This document shows, piece after piece, positions 1-7,556 of a DNA stretch of 39,292 nucleotides. The stretch comes from an uncultured Acidimicrobiales bacterium (GTDB lineage Bacteria > Actinomycetota > Acidimicrobiia > Acidimicrobiales > SHLQ01). Numbering within the stretch: position 1 is the first letter of the stretch; each line of letters starts with the position of its first letter. The position numbers and the translations under genes were made by a program. The notes beneath the pieces are model-generated. The model was given only the letters and a program-made list of their open reading frames with translations, did no database searches and was not told the origin of the DNA. The stretch lies in NCBI GenBank assembly GCA_938038815.1, contig CALHTF010000090.1, positions 1-39,292 of the forward strand. The letters are read 5' to 3'.

Positions 1-404
1 GACTCGATGATCGCCTCGCTGTGGAGGTACATCTCCGAGCTGGTGGTGGTTCCTCCGAGCAGCATCTCGGCCGACCCAAGGGTCATGCCCCAGCGGGCAT
101 CGTCGGTGGTCATCTGACCCTCACGCGGCCACACACCATCGGTGAGCCACGTTTGCAGCGGCAGGCCGTCGCCCGCCGACCGAACGAGGGTCATCGGGGT
201 ATGGCAGTGGGCGTTGACCAGACCAGGCATCAGGAGGCCGCCGACGGTCTCGACCTGTGCGGGAGCCTCGGGCAGCGAGTCGACCGATCCGACGCCACAG
301 ATCCGACCGGCTTCGTCGATATCGACGGCCCCGCCCACAATCACGGTGTTGTCGGCGTCTGCGCACACGACAACGTCTGCGATCAGGCGGCGTGCTGCGG
401 TCAT
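1..404 (-). CDS. MTA/SAH deaminase-like amidohydrolase (N-terminal part, cut by window edge)
   Basis: Only the first 134 or so residues are present; the gene runs off the left edge. The visible part has the N-terminal beta-sandwich of the amidohydrolase superfamily and then the metal-binding HxH motif (H66 and H68, in the context PGLVNAHCHTPM) followed by LVRSAGDGLPLQTWL. This context is typical of 5-methylthioadenosine/S-adenosylhomocysteine deaminases, zinc or iron enzymes that convert MTA to methylthioinosine. Its ATG overlaps the mtnA stop codon (ATGA), so it is translationally coupled as the third gene of the operon. The link to mtnA supports an MTA substrate, but other nucleoside or guanine deaminases of this subgroup cannot be excluded without the missing C-terminal part. 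Confidence 0.8.
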   Translation of the reverse strand, partial: MTAARRLIADVVVCADADNTVIVGGAVDIDEAGRICGVGSVDSLPEAPAQVETVGGLLMPGLVNAHCHTPMTLVRSAGDGLPLQTWLTDGVWPREGQMTTDDARWGMTLGSAEMLLGGTTTSSEMYLHSEAIIE

Positions 405-1417
405 AGGGTTTCTCCGTTGGTGAAGCGCACGACCCGGGTTTCGGTGACTAGGGCGGTGATCAGTTCGACCGGTGTTACGTCGAATGCGGGATTCATGGCG
501 TTGGTTTCTGGAGGCGCCACCGGGGTGTCTCGTACCGAGATGACTTCGGCGGGGCCGCGGTCTTCGATCTCGATGTCGGCGCCCGACGCGGTCGTCATGT
601 CGATGGTCGATTCTGGAGCGACGACGATGAACGGAATGCCGGCATGTTGACAGGCGAGGGCGAGCGAGAAGCTGCCGATCTTGTTAGCGGTGTCGCCGTT
701 GGCCGCAACTCGGTCGGCGCCGATCAGCACCACGTCGGCGGCACCGCGGGCGAGCAGGAACGGTCCAGCCGAGTCGACGATGAGCCGGTGCGGTGCGCCC
801 ATGCGCTCGAGTTCCCAGGTGGTCAGCCGGCCGCCCTGAAGAAGTGGCCGGGTTTCGAGCGGGATTGCCTCGGTGAGCACGCCGCGTTCGTGCAGGGTTT
901 GGATAACGGCGAGGGCGGTGCCGCGCGCCACGGTGGCGAGACCGCCGGTGTTGCAGATCGTCATGGCGTTGACCGCATCTTTGCCGGCCAGCTCCAGAAC
1001 CAGATCGGCCCCCAAGTCGCCCATGGCAACCGAGGCAGCGAGTTCTTCCTCGGCGATGGCGTGGGCCTCGGCCTCGGCGGCGGCCGCATCGGTGCGGGCG
1101 ATCGGGGTCACTCGGTCGACCATCACCGCAAGGTTGACCGCCGTCGGGCGAGCCTCCCGGATAGCGGCAACCGAGGCATCGAACGCTGACGTCTCGGTGG
1201 CCGGGTCGTGCAGGCGGGCGGCCATGGCGACGCCGTACGCTCCGGCGATACCGATGGCCGGTGCGCCACGAACCGACAAGCGTTTGATCGCCCCCACCAG
1301 CTCGGCGACCGTGTCGATCGTCAGCCATGACTCGGTTTGGGGCAGCTTGGTTTGATCGATCATCGTGATCACGCCGTCGGCGTAGGTGAGGGTGCGCTGG
1401 TCCTTTCCTATGGCCAT
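401..1417 (-). CDS. mtnA: S-methyl-5-thioribose-1-phosphate isomerase
   Basis: A 338-residue protein, the normal length for MtnA, which isomerises methylthioribose-1-phosphate to methylthioribulose-1-phosphate in cytoplasmic MTA salvage. Family marks are RGAPAIGIAGAYG near residue 50, the catalytic cysteine C155 in CNTGG, and the catalytic aspartate D235 in GADRVAANGDTANKIG. The ATG at 1417 shares one base with the aldolase stop codon upstream (TGATG), and its own stop overlaps the deaminase start, so the three genes form one tightly coupled operon. The open frame extends far upstream inside the aldolase gene, but homology begins at this ATG. The eIF2B-like fold family also contains ribose-1,5-bisphosphate isomerases; the neighbours favour MtnA. 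Confidence 0.93.
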   Translation of the reverse strand: MAIGKDQRTLTYADGVITMIDQTKLPQTESWLTIDTVAELVGAIKRLSVRGAPAIGIAGAYGVAMAARLHDPATETSAFDASVAAIREARPTAVNLAVMVDRVTPIARTDAAAAEAEAHAIAEEELAASVAMGDLGADLVLELAGKDAVNAMTICNTGGLATVARGTALAVIQTLHERGVLTEAIPLETRPLLQGGRLTTWELERMGAPHRLIVDSAGPFLLARGAADVVLIGADRVAANGDTANKIGSFSLALACQHAGIPFIVVAPESTIDMTTASGADIEIEDRGPAEVISVRDTPVAPPETNAMNPAFDVTPVELITALVTETRVVRFTNGETL

Positions 1418-2064
1418 CACGAGCTCCCGTAGCCGGCGCCGGCGTTCATCTTGGTCAGTACTTCGTCCATCTGTTCTTTGGTTAGTTCGACTGGCTCGCC
1501 GATCGCTAATGCCGCCAGGTATTGGGCGGCGAGGACTTCGACCTCGACGGCGATGTCGAGGGCTTGGCTGAGGTCGCGCCCGACGGCGATCACCCCGTGG
1601 TTGGCCAGCAGACAGGCCTTGCGGCCGACCAGCGCCTCGACGGCGTTGGCCGAAAGTTCGGCGCTGCCGAACGTGGCGTACGGAGCGCACCGAATGTCGG
1701 TACCGCCCGCCACACCCACCATGTAGTGGAACGGACCGATGCCTCGGCCATGGGTTGCGAGCGCAGTTGCGTTGACCGGGTGGGCGTGCACCACGGCGTT
1801 CACGTCGTCGCGGGCGGCAAGAATGTCGGCGTGGAAGCGCCACTCCGACGACGGGCGGCGATCGTTGGTCGATTCCCAGTCGCCGTCGAGGGTCATCGCC
1901 ACGATGTCGTCGGCGGCGAGTTGGTCGTAGGCAACGCTCGATGGGGTGACCAACATGCCCGCCTTGGTCCGCACCGACACATTGCCCGACATGCCGTTGT
2001 TGATGCCACGGTCGTTCATGGCCAAGGCGGTCTTGATGACCTCTTTGGCCAATGCCTTTGTCAT
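1417..2064 (-). CDS. class II aldolase, L-fuculose-phosphate-aldolase type (probable methylthioribulose-1-phosphate aldolase)
   Basis: This 215-residue protein has exactly the length of E. coli FucA. Its key residues are those of FucA shifted by one: catalytic E74 in SSEWRFH and zinc ligands H93, H95 and H156, plus HYM, CAPYATFG and EVEVLA blocks. FucA-like enzymes split ketose-1-phosphates into dihydroxyacetone phosphate and an aldehyde. Coupled to mtnA, the likely substrate is methylthioribulose-1-phosphate, giving DHAP and methylthioacetaldehyde, as known for Ald2 of the DHAP shunt. MtnB dehydratases share this fold, but the sequence is clearly nearer to FucA and no other mtn dehydratase-branch genes are visible. 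The ATG at 2064 was chosen by homology; a -10-like TAGCCT lies 22 bases upstream. Confidence 0.85.
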   Translation of the reverse strand: MTKALAKEVIKTALAMNDRGINNGMSGNVSVRTKAGMLVTPSSVAYDQLAADDIVAMTLDGDWESTNDRRPSSEWRFHADILAARDDVNAVVHAHPVNATALATHGRGIGPFHYMVGVAGGTDIRCAPYATFGSAELSANAVEALVGRKACLLANHGVIAVGRDLSQALDIAVEVEVLAAQYLAALAIGEPVELTKEQMDEVLTKMNAGAGYGSS

Positions 2065-2086
2065 TTGGGGCTCACCATGAGGGTCA

Positions 2087-2092
2087 AGGCTA
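2087..2092 (-). promoter_or_regulatory. putative -10 element of the aldolase-mtnA-deaminase operon
   Basis: TAGCCT (TANNNT form) on the minus strand, giving a short leader of about 16 bases before the ATG at 2064. It lies in the only gap (101 bases) between the TSUP gene and the aldolase, so the salvage operon can be transcribed separately. No good -35 is visible. Confidence 0.35.
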
Positions 2093-2165
2093 CGCGGGTG
2101 GCCAGCGAAATCGTTAGTCCAACAAATCACGAGGCGCTCCTGGGAAAGCGCTGTCAGACGGAGCT

Positions 2166-2918
2166 CTAACCGAGTGCTAGGCGGAGCAAGCCAATGGCGG
2201 AGATGGCGAGCAACAACAGCAGGGTCACCCGTTTGAACGACTCGACCGATGCACCGTCGAAGGCGCGGGACCCAACCATTACGCCGACGACCATCAGCGG
2301 GATGGCGAACAGGATCCGCCACGCATACACGGCGTCGAGTTCATCTCTCCACAGAAGAAGGCCGAGCACGGCGATGTCGCTGGCGAAGAAGTACGCAACG
2401 AGGGTGCCACGAAGTTCGGCCGGTGCGATCTGAAGGGCGGTCATGGCGAGAACCAGCACTAGGCCCGACATTGCGGTTGCTCCGTTGACCACTCCCGCGA
2501 GTACCCCCACCATGAAGAAGATCGACAACGAGGCCGGAATCGCCACCGTCTTGCCGGCGAGTAGACCCAACGTAAGGACAGCCAGCGTGACGAACGTGAT
2601 CGCTCGAAGCGGGTCGGCGTCGACCGTCGTCAAGATAAGAACTCCCACCGGGTTGCCCACGATCGCGGCAGCGACCAAAACCCCGAGCCGTCGCCAATCG
2701 ATGTCGTCCCAAACACTTGCTCCCTGCACGATGCTGGCCAGAACCTCGAGCCCGATTGCCAGAGGGACGGCCTCGAGTGGATCGATGAAGAAGGCGAGGC
2801 CGGCGACCAGCACGGCGGAGAAGCCGAATCCGGAGTATCCCCGAACGACCGACGCGAGGAACAGCACGACCGCTGCACCAAAAACTTCGAGGCCTCCGAA
2901 GTCGAGCAGCTCGACCAC
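2166..2918 (-). CDS. TSUP (TauE/SafE) family membrane transporter
   Basis: A 250-residue, very hydrophobic protein with about seven to eight membrane segments arranged as two repeats, and the N-terminal signature VVRGYSGFGFSAVLVAGL (about residues 25-42) typical of the TauE/SafE (TSUP) family. These proteins move sulfite, sulfonates or other organic sulfur or carboxylate anions across the cytoplasmic membrane. The GTG start follows the aminotransferase stop codon by one base, so the two genes are coupled. The adjoining MTA-salvage operon would fit export of a small sulfur-containing acid, but the substrate cannot be read from the sequence. Confidence 0.85.
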   Translation of the reverse strand: MVELLDFGGLEVFGAAVVLFLASVVRGYSGFGFSAVLVAGLAFFIDPLEAVPLAIGLEVLASIVQGASVWDDIDWRRLGVLVAAAIVGNPVGVLILTTVDADPLRAITFVTLAVLTLGLLAGKTVAIPASLSIFFMVGVLAGVVNGATAMSGLVLVLAMTALQIAPAELRGTLVAYFFASDIAVLGLLLWRDELDAVYAWRILFAIPLMVVGVMVGSRAFDGASVESFKRVTLLLLLAISAIGLLRLALG

Positions 2919-2919
2919 G

Positions 2920-4110
2920 TTATGGCGTTGGGTCGAGGGCGCTGATGGCTTCGACGAACCGGTCGATCTCGGTTTCGGTGTTGTAATAGTGCGGCGAGGC
3001 TCGAAAGATCGTCGGGAGCTTTCGAGTGGTGGCGTCGATCAGCGTGCTGGCCGGATCGGACGCCCCGATGTTGATGTGTTGTGCTCGAAGTAGGTCGACC
3101 ACGGCTCGGGGTTCGTGGCCCTCTAAAGTGAACGTGGCGATGGCGCAGCGCTGCGAACCGAGATCGCGAATCTCGGCGCCCGGAAGCGCTGCCACCTGGT
3201 CGCGCAGGTAGTCGGTGAGTGCCCAGGCTCGCTCCTGGATTGCATCGAGCCCGAGTTCGAGGGCGTACGCACATGCCACGTCGAGACCGGCGCGCAACGC
3301 GTACGAGTTTTCCCAGTTTTCGAAGCGGCGAGCGTCGGGCCGAAGTTCGTAGGTGTCGGGGGTGGTCCACTCGGCGCCGAAGTGATCGAGCATCGCTGGC
3401 TCGATGTTTCCGAGCATTGTGGAACTGACATAGAGGAAGCCGGTGCCACGCGGGCCGCGCAGAAACTTACGGCCGGTCGCCGAAAGGAAGTCGCAACCCA
3501 ACGTTTCAACGTCGACCGGCATCTGGCCCACCGCTTGGCACGCGTCGAGCAGAAACGGGATGCCGTGCTGACGGGCGAGGGCGCCGATCCCGGCTGCCGG
3601 GTTCACCAGGCCACCGTTGGTCGGTATCCACGTGGTGGCGATGAGCTTCACCCGGTCGTCGATCATCGAGGCCAGCGCATCGAGGTCGAGGGCGCCGGTT
3701 GGGTCGTTGGGCACGACGTCGATCACGATGCCGTCGGTCTTTGCGCGTTGCAGAAACGCCACGTAATTAGCGCCGTACTCCGAGACTGCGGTGAGCACCC
3801 GGTCGCCGGGCTCGAACTTGAGCGCGTAGAACGCCGACATCCAAGCGACCGTTGCGTTCTCGACCACCGCGATCTCGGTCGGCTTGGCGTTGACCAGCCG
3901 AGCCACCGAGCAATAGACACCATCGAGTTCGGTGCCGCGGGCGGCGGCCGCTTCGTACCCACCGATCTGGGCTTCGAGCTCGTGATGGGCGTGCACAGCA
4001 TCGACCACCCGCTGGGGCATAAGAGCTGCACCAGCGGCGCCGAGATGCAGGACGTGGTCGACGCCCGGGGTCTCGGAACGGATCTGGTCGATGTCGAGCG
4101 GAGTAGGCAT
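2920..4110 (-). CDS. class V aminotransferase (cysteine-desulfurase/epimerase-like PLP enzyme)
   Basis: A 396-residue PLP enzyme of fold type I, class V. The Schiff-base lysine is K215 in SATGRKFLRGPRGTGF, preceded by the cofactor-binding LLDACQAVGQ segment (D of the pyridine-nitrogen contact). The RKFLRGPRG context resembles isopenicillin-N-epimerase-like and EgtE-like C-S lyases more than IscS, and the long cysteine loop of desulfurases is not evident. A sulfur-related lyase role fits the TSUP gene downstream but is inference. The ATG at 4110 is preferred over an upstream in-frame GTG (4128) because TACGCT lies exactly six bases before it, giving a leaderless mRNA. Confidence 0.82.
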   Translation of the reverse strand: MPTPLDIDQIRSETPGVDHVLHLGAAGAALMPQRVVDAVHAHHELEAQIGGYEAAAARGTELDGVYCSVARLVNAKPTEIAVVENATVAWMSAFYALKFEPGDRVLTAVSEYGANYVAFLQRAKTDGIVIDVVPNDPTGALDLDALASMIDDRVKLIATTWIPTNGGLVNPAAGIGALARQHGIPFLLDACQAVGQMPVDVETLGCDFLSATGRKFLRGPRGTGFLYVSSTMLGNIEPAMLDHFGAEWTTPDTYELRPDARRFENWENSYALRAGLDVACAYALELGLDAIQERAWALTDYLRDQVAALPGAEIRDLGSQRCAIATFTLEGHEPRAVVDLLRAQHINIGASDPASTLIDATTRKLPTIFRASPHYYNTETEIDRFVEAISALDPTP

Positions 4111-4116
4111 CTCGGT

Positions 4117-4122
4117 AGCGTA
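4117..4122 (-). promoter_or_regulatory. leaderless -10 element for the class V aminotransferase
   Basis: TACGCT six bases before the ATG at 4110 on the minus strand; transcription would begin at or next to the start codon. It lies inside the 35-bp gap shared with the divergent gene at 4146, only 11 bases from that gene's own -10. Confidence 0.55.
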
Positions 4123-4133
4123 CGACACGCCGG

Positions 4134-4139
4134 TAACGT
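4134..4139 (+). promoter_or_regulatory. leaderless -10 element for the ADP-ribosylglycohydrolase lipoprotein
   Basis: TAACGT six bases before the ATG at 4146, with no Shine-Dalgarno sequence in between. It overlaps the region that would serve as spacer of the divergent promoter at 4117-4122. Confidence 0.55.
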
Positions 4140-4145
4140 GGCCCT

Positions 4146-5258
4146 ATGAAAGCTCTGCGAGTAGCGCTCGTGCTGGCGACCCTCGCTACCGGCTGTGTAT
4201 CGGGCGACGAGCTACGCCCCCGCTCGATCGCCGTGAGCTCCTACGAAAACAAGGTGTACGGCGCGTGGATGGCCACCATGGTCGCCAACCAGTCGGGCCT
4301 CGACCTGCAGGGAATCTGGATCGACGAGGCAGGCGACGACGGCGAGTTTTCGCTCGAGTTCCCCGACCAGTGGTCGACCGACGACGACACCCACGTCGAA
4401 TGGCTCGACCTGCACATCCTCGAAACCCACGGTCTCGACCCAACCCCCGAACAGATCCGCGACGAGTGGGTCGACCACCTCAACAACGACATTTGGGTGT
4501 CGGCCCGACGGGCCCGCGACCTGATGGACGAGGGGTTCGTGCCGCCCGATACCGGCAGCGCCGAGAACAACCCTGAAGGGGTGTGGTCGATCGGGGCGCA
4601 GCTCACCACCGAGTTGTTTGGCCTCATGGCGCCGGGCCTGCCCGACACGGCCCGAGCCGAGGCAATCCGTTTTGGGCGGGTGACGAACAGCGGGCTGGCG
4701 GTCGACGTGGCTGGGTTCTACGCCCACTTGTACTCCGAAGCGTTCTTTCAATCCGACATCGATTGGTTGTTCGACCGGGCCTTGTTGGCCGAACCCGAAG
4801 GCTCCGAGGTTGCCGTGATCGTCGAGACGGTTCGTCAGTGGCATCGCGAGCACCGAGACGACTGGCGAGTGACCCGCCGGCTTATCCGAGACCGGTACGA
4901 CGTCGACCCCGAATGGTGGGCGAGCAAGGTCAACTTTGCGGCCACGATCATGGCGTTGCTTTATGGCGAAGGCGATATGGAAGCCACGCTCGAACTTGCC
5001 GGTCTGGCTGGCTGGGATGCCGACAACAACATGACCAGCGCCGCCGGTCTGCTCGGGGTGATCAGCGGATTCGACGGCTTGCCCGACCGTTTCCAGAACG
5101 CAACCGACGTGTACTTCAACCAAGATCTCACCGGCGATCTCCCGCAGTTCGACACGGTCAGCAACATCTCGGCCCGAACCTCGGCACTCGGCGCACAGGT
5201 GCTCGGCGAGCAAGGCGTTGAGGTACGCAACGGACGCTACAAAATTCCTGCCACCTGA
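4146..5258 (+). CDS. ADP-ribosylglycohydrolase family protein with lipoprotein signal
   Basis: A 370-residue protein. Residues 1-17 form a short basic, hydrophobic signal ending in LATGC, a lipobox that would acylate C17 and anchor the protein outside the cytoplasmic membrane. The rest matches the all-helical ADP-ribosylglycohydrolase (DraG/ARH) fold: STDDDT near residue 80 replaces the usual TDDT metal site, and GWDADN near residue 285 replaces GGDTDT, keeping both aspartates but changing the last threonine to asparagine. The early GDALG motif is also altered (ANQSG). DraG-like enzymes remove ADP-ribose from proteins or hydrolyse related glycosides with paired Mg or Mn ions. Export plus altered metal motifs suggests a different substrate; activity is uncertain. 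Confidence 0.75.
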   Translation: MKALRVALVLATLATGCVSGDELRPRSIAVSSYENKVYGAWMATMVANQSGLDLQGIWIDEAGDDGEFSLEFPDQWSTDDDTHVEWLDLHILETHGLDPTPEQIRDEWVDHLNNDIWVSARRARDLMDEGFVPPDTGSAENNPEGVWSIGAQLTTELFGLMAPGLPDTARAEAIRFGRVTNSGLAVDVAGFYAHLYSEAFFQSDIDWLFDRALLAEPEGSEVAVIVETVRQWHREHRDDWRVTRRLIRDRYDVDPEWWASKVNFAATIMALLYGEGDMEATLELAGLAGWDADNNMTSAAGLLGVISGFDGLPDRFQNATDVYFNQDLTGDLPQFDTVSNISARTSALGAQVLGEQGVEVRNGRYKIPAT

Positions 5259-5294
5259 CGACCCGTCAGATTGTCGATTGTGGCAGCACCCGAA

Positions 5295-5309
5295 CTATCT
5301 TTCAGATAG
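5295..5309 (+). promoter_or_regulatory. -10 element embedded in a small inverted repeat before the MFS-LivF gene
   Basis: CTATCT-TTC-AGATAG is a perfect 6-bp inverted repeat with a 3-base loop. It contains TATCTT (5296-5301), a TANNNT -10 candidate for the transporter operon. A good ribosome-binding site (AAGGGGG, about 5323-5329) stands before the GTG at 5334. The palindrome could be an operator or chance. Confidence 0.4.
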
Positions 5310-5333
5310 CCAGAACGGCGGCAAGGGGGATGG

Positions 5334-7556
5334 GTGAACACAACGTCAGGGGACGGAACCGACAACGCTGAGTCGTCGGGTCCATCATCGGTTGCCGCAC
5401 TCACCCAAACGGTTCTCGACGAAGAAGCAGCCCGCCAGGCGGCCCAGGCCGCCAAAGACGAAGCCATGTTGTTCCCCGACGAACTTCTTCCGGGGGTCGG
5501 CGGCGAAACCATGACCCTCAAAGAGGGTGTGGCTAAGGGCGGCAAGTTCACGTTCGCCACCTTGTTGTTGCTCAACCTGCTCGACGAATTCCACACCGGA
5601 GCGTTTGAGGTTCTTGGCCCCGAGGTGCAAAAGCACTGGGACCTCTCCGATGGCGAGGTCGGCATGATCCAGTTCGGCCTCGTCGCCGGTCTGATGCTTG
5701 GTATTGCGCCGTGGGGTTACCTGGCCGACCGAGTGAAACGCGGCCCACTCATCGCGGTCGCCACCCTGATCTTTACCGTCTTCACCGTGCTGTCGGGCTT
5801 TGCCGCCTCGGCATTCATGTTGTTCTTTACGCTGTTCTTTGGCGCATTTGGCAAGGCGAATACCCAGTCGGCGCACCCGTCGCTTATCGCCGACACCTAC
5901 CCGTTGGCCGTACGGGGCCGCATCCTGTCGACCAACACGCTGTCGGCCCAAGTGTTGCGGGGCATCTCTCCGGCGATCGTCGGTGTTATCGCCGCGGCCG
6001 CCACTTGGCGACTGCCGTATCTGCTGATGGCGTTGCCCGTCGGGTTCGCCGCGTTTCTTGCGTTCAAATTGCCCGAACCGGTCCGGGGCCAGTGGGAAAA
6101 GGACGATGTCCTCGGCCAGATCATCAAAGAGGACAACCCGGCCCCGATCTCGTTCGAAGCGGCATCGCAACGACTCTGGAAGATCAAAACCTTCCGCGGC
6201 GTGGTAACGGCCTTCGCCGCGATGGGCTTCGGGCTGTTCGTCATGCCCGCCTACCGAGGATTGTTCCTCGAAGAGGAGCTCGGCCTCGACGTTGCCGAGC
6301 GGGGCTACGTGCTCGCCCTCATGTACTTGCCGATCGTGTTCTTTGTTCCCTTCGTCGGGAAGTTCTTCGACGAGCGGTACCGGATCGATCCGGCCAAAGC
6401 GGTCGCCACCGTTGGCTTCTTGCTGCTGCCGATCGCCGTGCTGTTGCCGATCCAGTTCTCGTTCGACGGCGTTGTTGGGTTCGTGCTGTTTGGCGCCGTG
6501 GTGCAGACCCTCATGGGCATTGCGTTCTCGATGGTCGGCCCCATCGTGCAAGCCGTGGTGCCGTTCCGATTACGAGGGCAAGGCTCGGCGGTTGCGGCGC
6601 TATTTATCTTCTTGGTCGGCGGCGTCATGGGCAACATGGCCGCCGCTGTCGTGGTGGGGGAGCTGGGCGAACGGGCAACCATCGTTGCGTTTATGTGCCC
6701 GGCGATTCTGATCGGATCGTTGCACCTCATCAACACCAGTCGTCACATCCGCCACGACCTCTCACTCGTGGTCTCTGAGCTCCGAGAAGAGATGGCCGAG
6801 AACGAACGCCAGGCTGACTCCGACGCCAGCACCCCGGTGATCCAAGTCAACGAAATCGACTTCGCCTATGGCCAGGTGCAGGTGTTGTTCGATGTGGCCT
6901 TCGAGGTTCACAAAGGCGAAGTGTTGGCGCTGCTCGGCACCAACGGCGCCGGTAAGTCGACCATCCTCAAAGTGATCAGTGGGCTCGCCACTCCCGAACG
7001 GGGCGTCGTCCGCCTCAACGGTCAAACCATCACGTTCACCTCGCCTGAGCAACGCACCCAGCTCGGCATCCACATGCTGCTCGGCGGCAAGGGCGTGTTT
7101 GGGTCGATGACCGTTCACCAGAACCTGGTGATGGGTGCCTACCAGTACCGCGACGACCCCGACGACGTGAAGGCCCGAATCGACCGGGTGCTCGAGCTGT
7201 TCCCTGATCTGGCTGGCCGACAAGACCAACTCGCCGGATCGATGTCGGGCGGCCAGCAACAGATGCTCGCCCTCGCCCGCACGCTGTTGCACGACCCCGA
7301 AGTGCTGATCATCGACGAACTCTCGCTCGGCCTCGCCCCCGTGGTGGTCGAGAGCCTGCTGGTTATCATCGAAGACCTCAAGGCCCGCGGCATGACGATG
7401 ATCATCGTCGAACAGTCGCTCAACGTGGCCCTCGCCATCGCCGACCGAGCCGTGTTCCTCGAGAAGGGCCGAGTGCGCTTTGAAGGCGACGCTCAAGAGC
7501 TCGCCGAACGCGACGATCTTGCCCGAGCCGTCTTCCTAGGCGCTGAGGGCGGCTGA
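5334..7556 (+). CDS. MFS transporter fused to a LivF-type ABC ATPase
   Basis: A 740-residue two-domain protein. Residues 1-60 are hydrophilic. Residues 60-460 are a 12-helix-type major facilitator domain with motif A (GYLADRVKRG, from G128). After a charged linker, residues 500-740 are an ABC ATPase of the LivF kind: Walker A GTNGAGKST at 535-543, signature MSGGQQQ, Walker B VLIIDELSLGL, and the VEQ switch seen in LivF. The downstream gene starts within the stop codon (TGATG) and supplies LivH, LivM and LivG domains, so this ATPase is the missing fifth part of a branched-chain-amino-acid-type importer. The GTG has a strong Shine-Dalgarno sequence. No substrate-binding protein is present nearby. 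What the MFS domain carries is unknown. Confidence 0.88.
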   Translation: MNTTSGDGTDNAESSGPSSVAALTQTVLDEEAARQAAQAAKDEAMLFPDELLPGVGGETMTLKEGVAKGGKFTFATLLLLNLLDEFHTGAFEVLGPEVQKHWDLSDGEVGMIQFGLVAGLMLGIAPWGYLADRVKRGPLIAVATLIFTVFTVLSGFAASAFMLFFTLFFGAFGKANTQSAHPSLIADTYPLAVRGRILSTNTLSAQVLRGISPAIVGVIAAAATWRLPYLLMALPVGFAAFLAFKLPEPVRGQWEKDDVLGQIIKEDNPAPISFEAASQRLWKIKTFRGVVTAFAAMGFGLFVMPAYRGLFLEEELGLDVAERGYVLALMYLPIVFFVPFVGKFFDERYRIDPAKAVATVGFLLLPIAVLLPIQFSFDGVVGFVLFGAVVQTLMGIAFSMVGPIVQAVVPFRLRGQGSAVAALFIFLVGGVMGNMAAAVVVGELGERATIVAFMCPAILIGSLHLINTSRHIRHDLSLVVSELREEMAENERQADSDASTPVIQVNEIDFAYGQVQVLFDVAFEVHKGEVLALLGTNGAGKSTILKVISGLATPERGVVRLNGQTITFTSPEQRTQLGIHMLLGGKGVFGSMTVHQNLVMGAYQYRDDPDDVKARIDRVLELFPDLAGRQDQLAGSMSGGQQQMLALARTLLHDPEVLIIDELSLGLAPVVVESLLVIIEDLKARGMTMIIVEQSLNVALAIADRAVFLEKGRVRFEGDAQELAERDDLARAVFLGAEGG

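Noticed and set aside
401..1843. 480-residue reading of the mtnA frame starting at 1843
   Set aside because: The first 142 residues are an Arg-rich shadow of the aldolase gene; MtnA homology starts at the ATG at 1417, coupled to the aldolase stop.
4212..5213. 333-residue minus-strand frame antisense to the ADP-ribosylglycohydrolase gene
   Set aside because: Typical high-GC shadow frame; the plus-strand protein has family motifs and a lipobox, the minus one has none.
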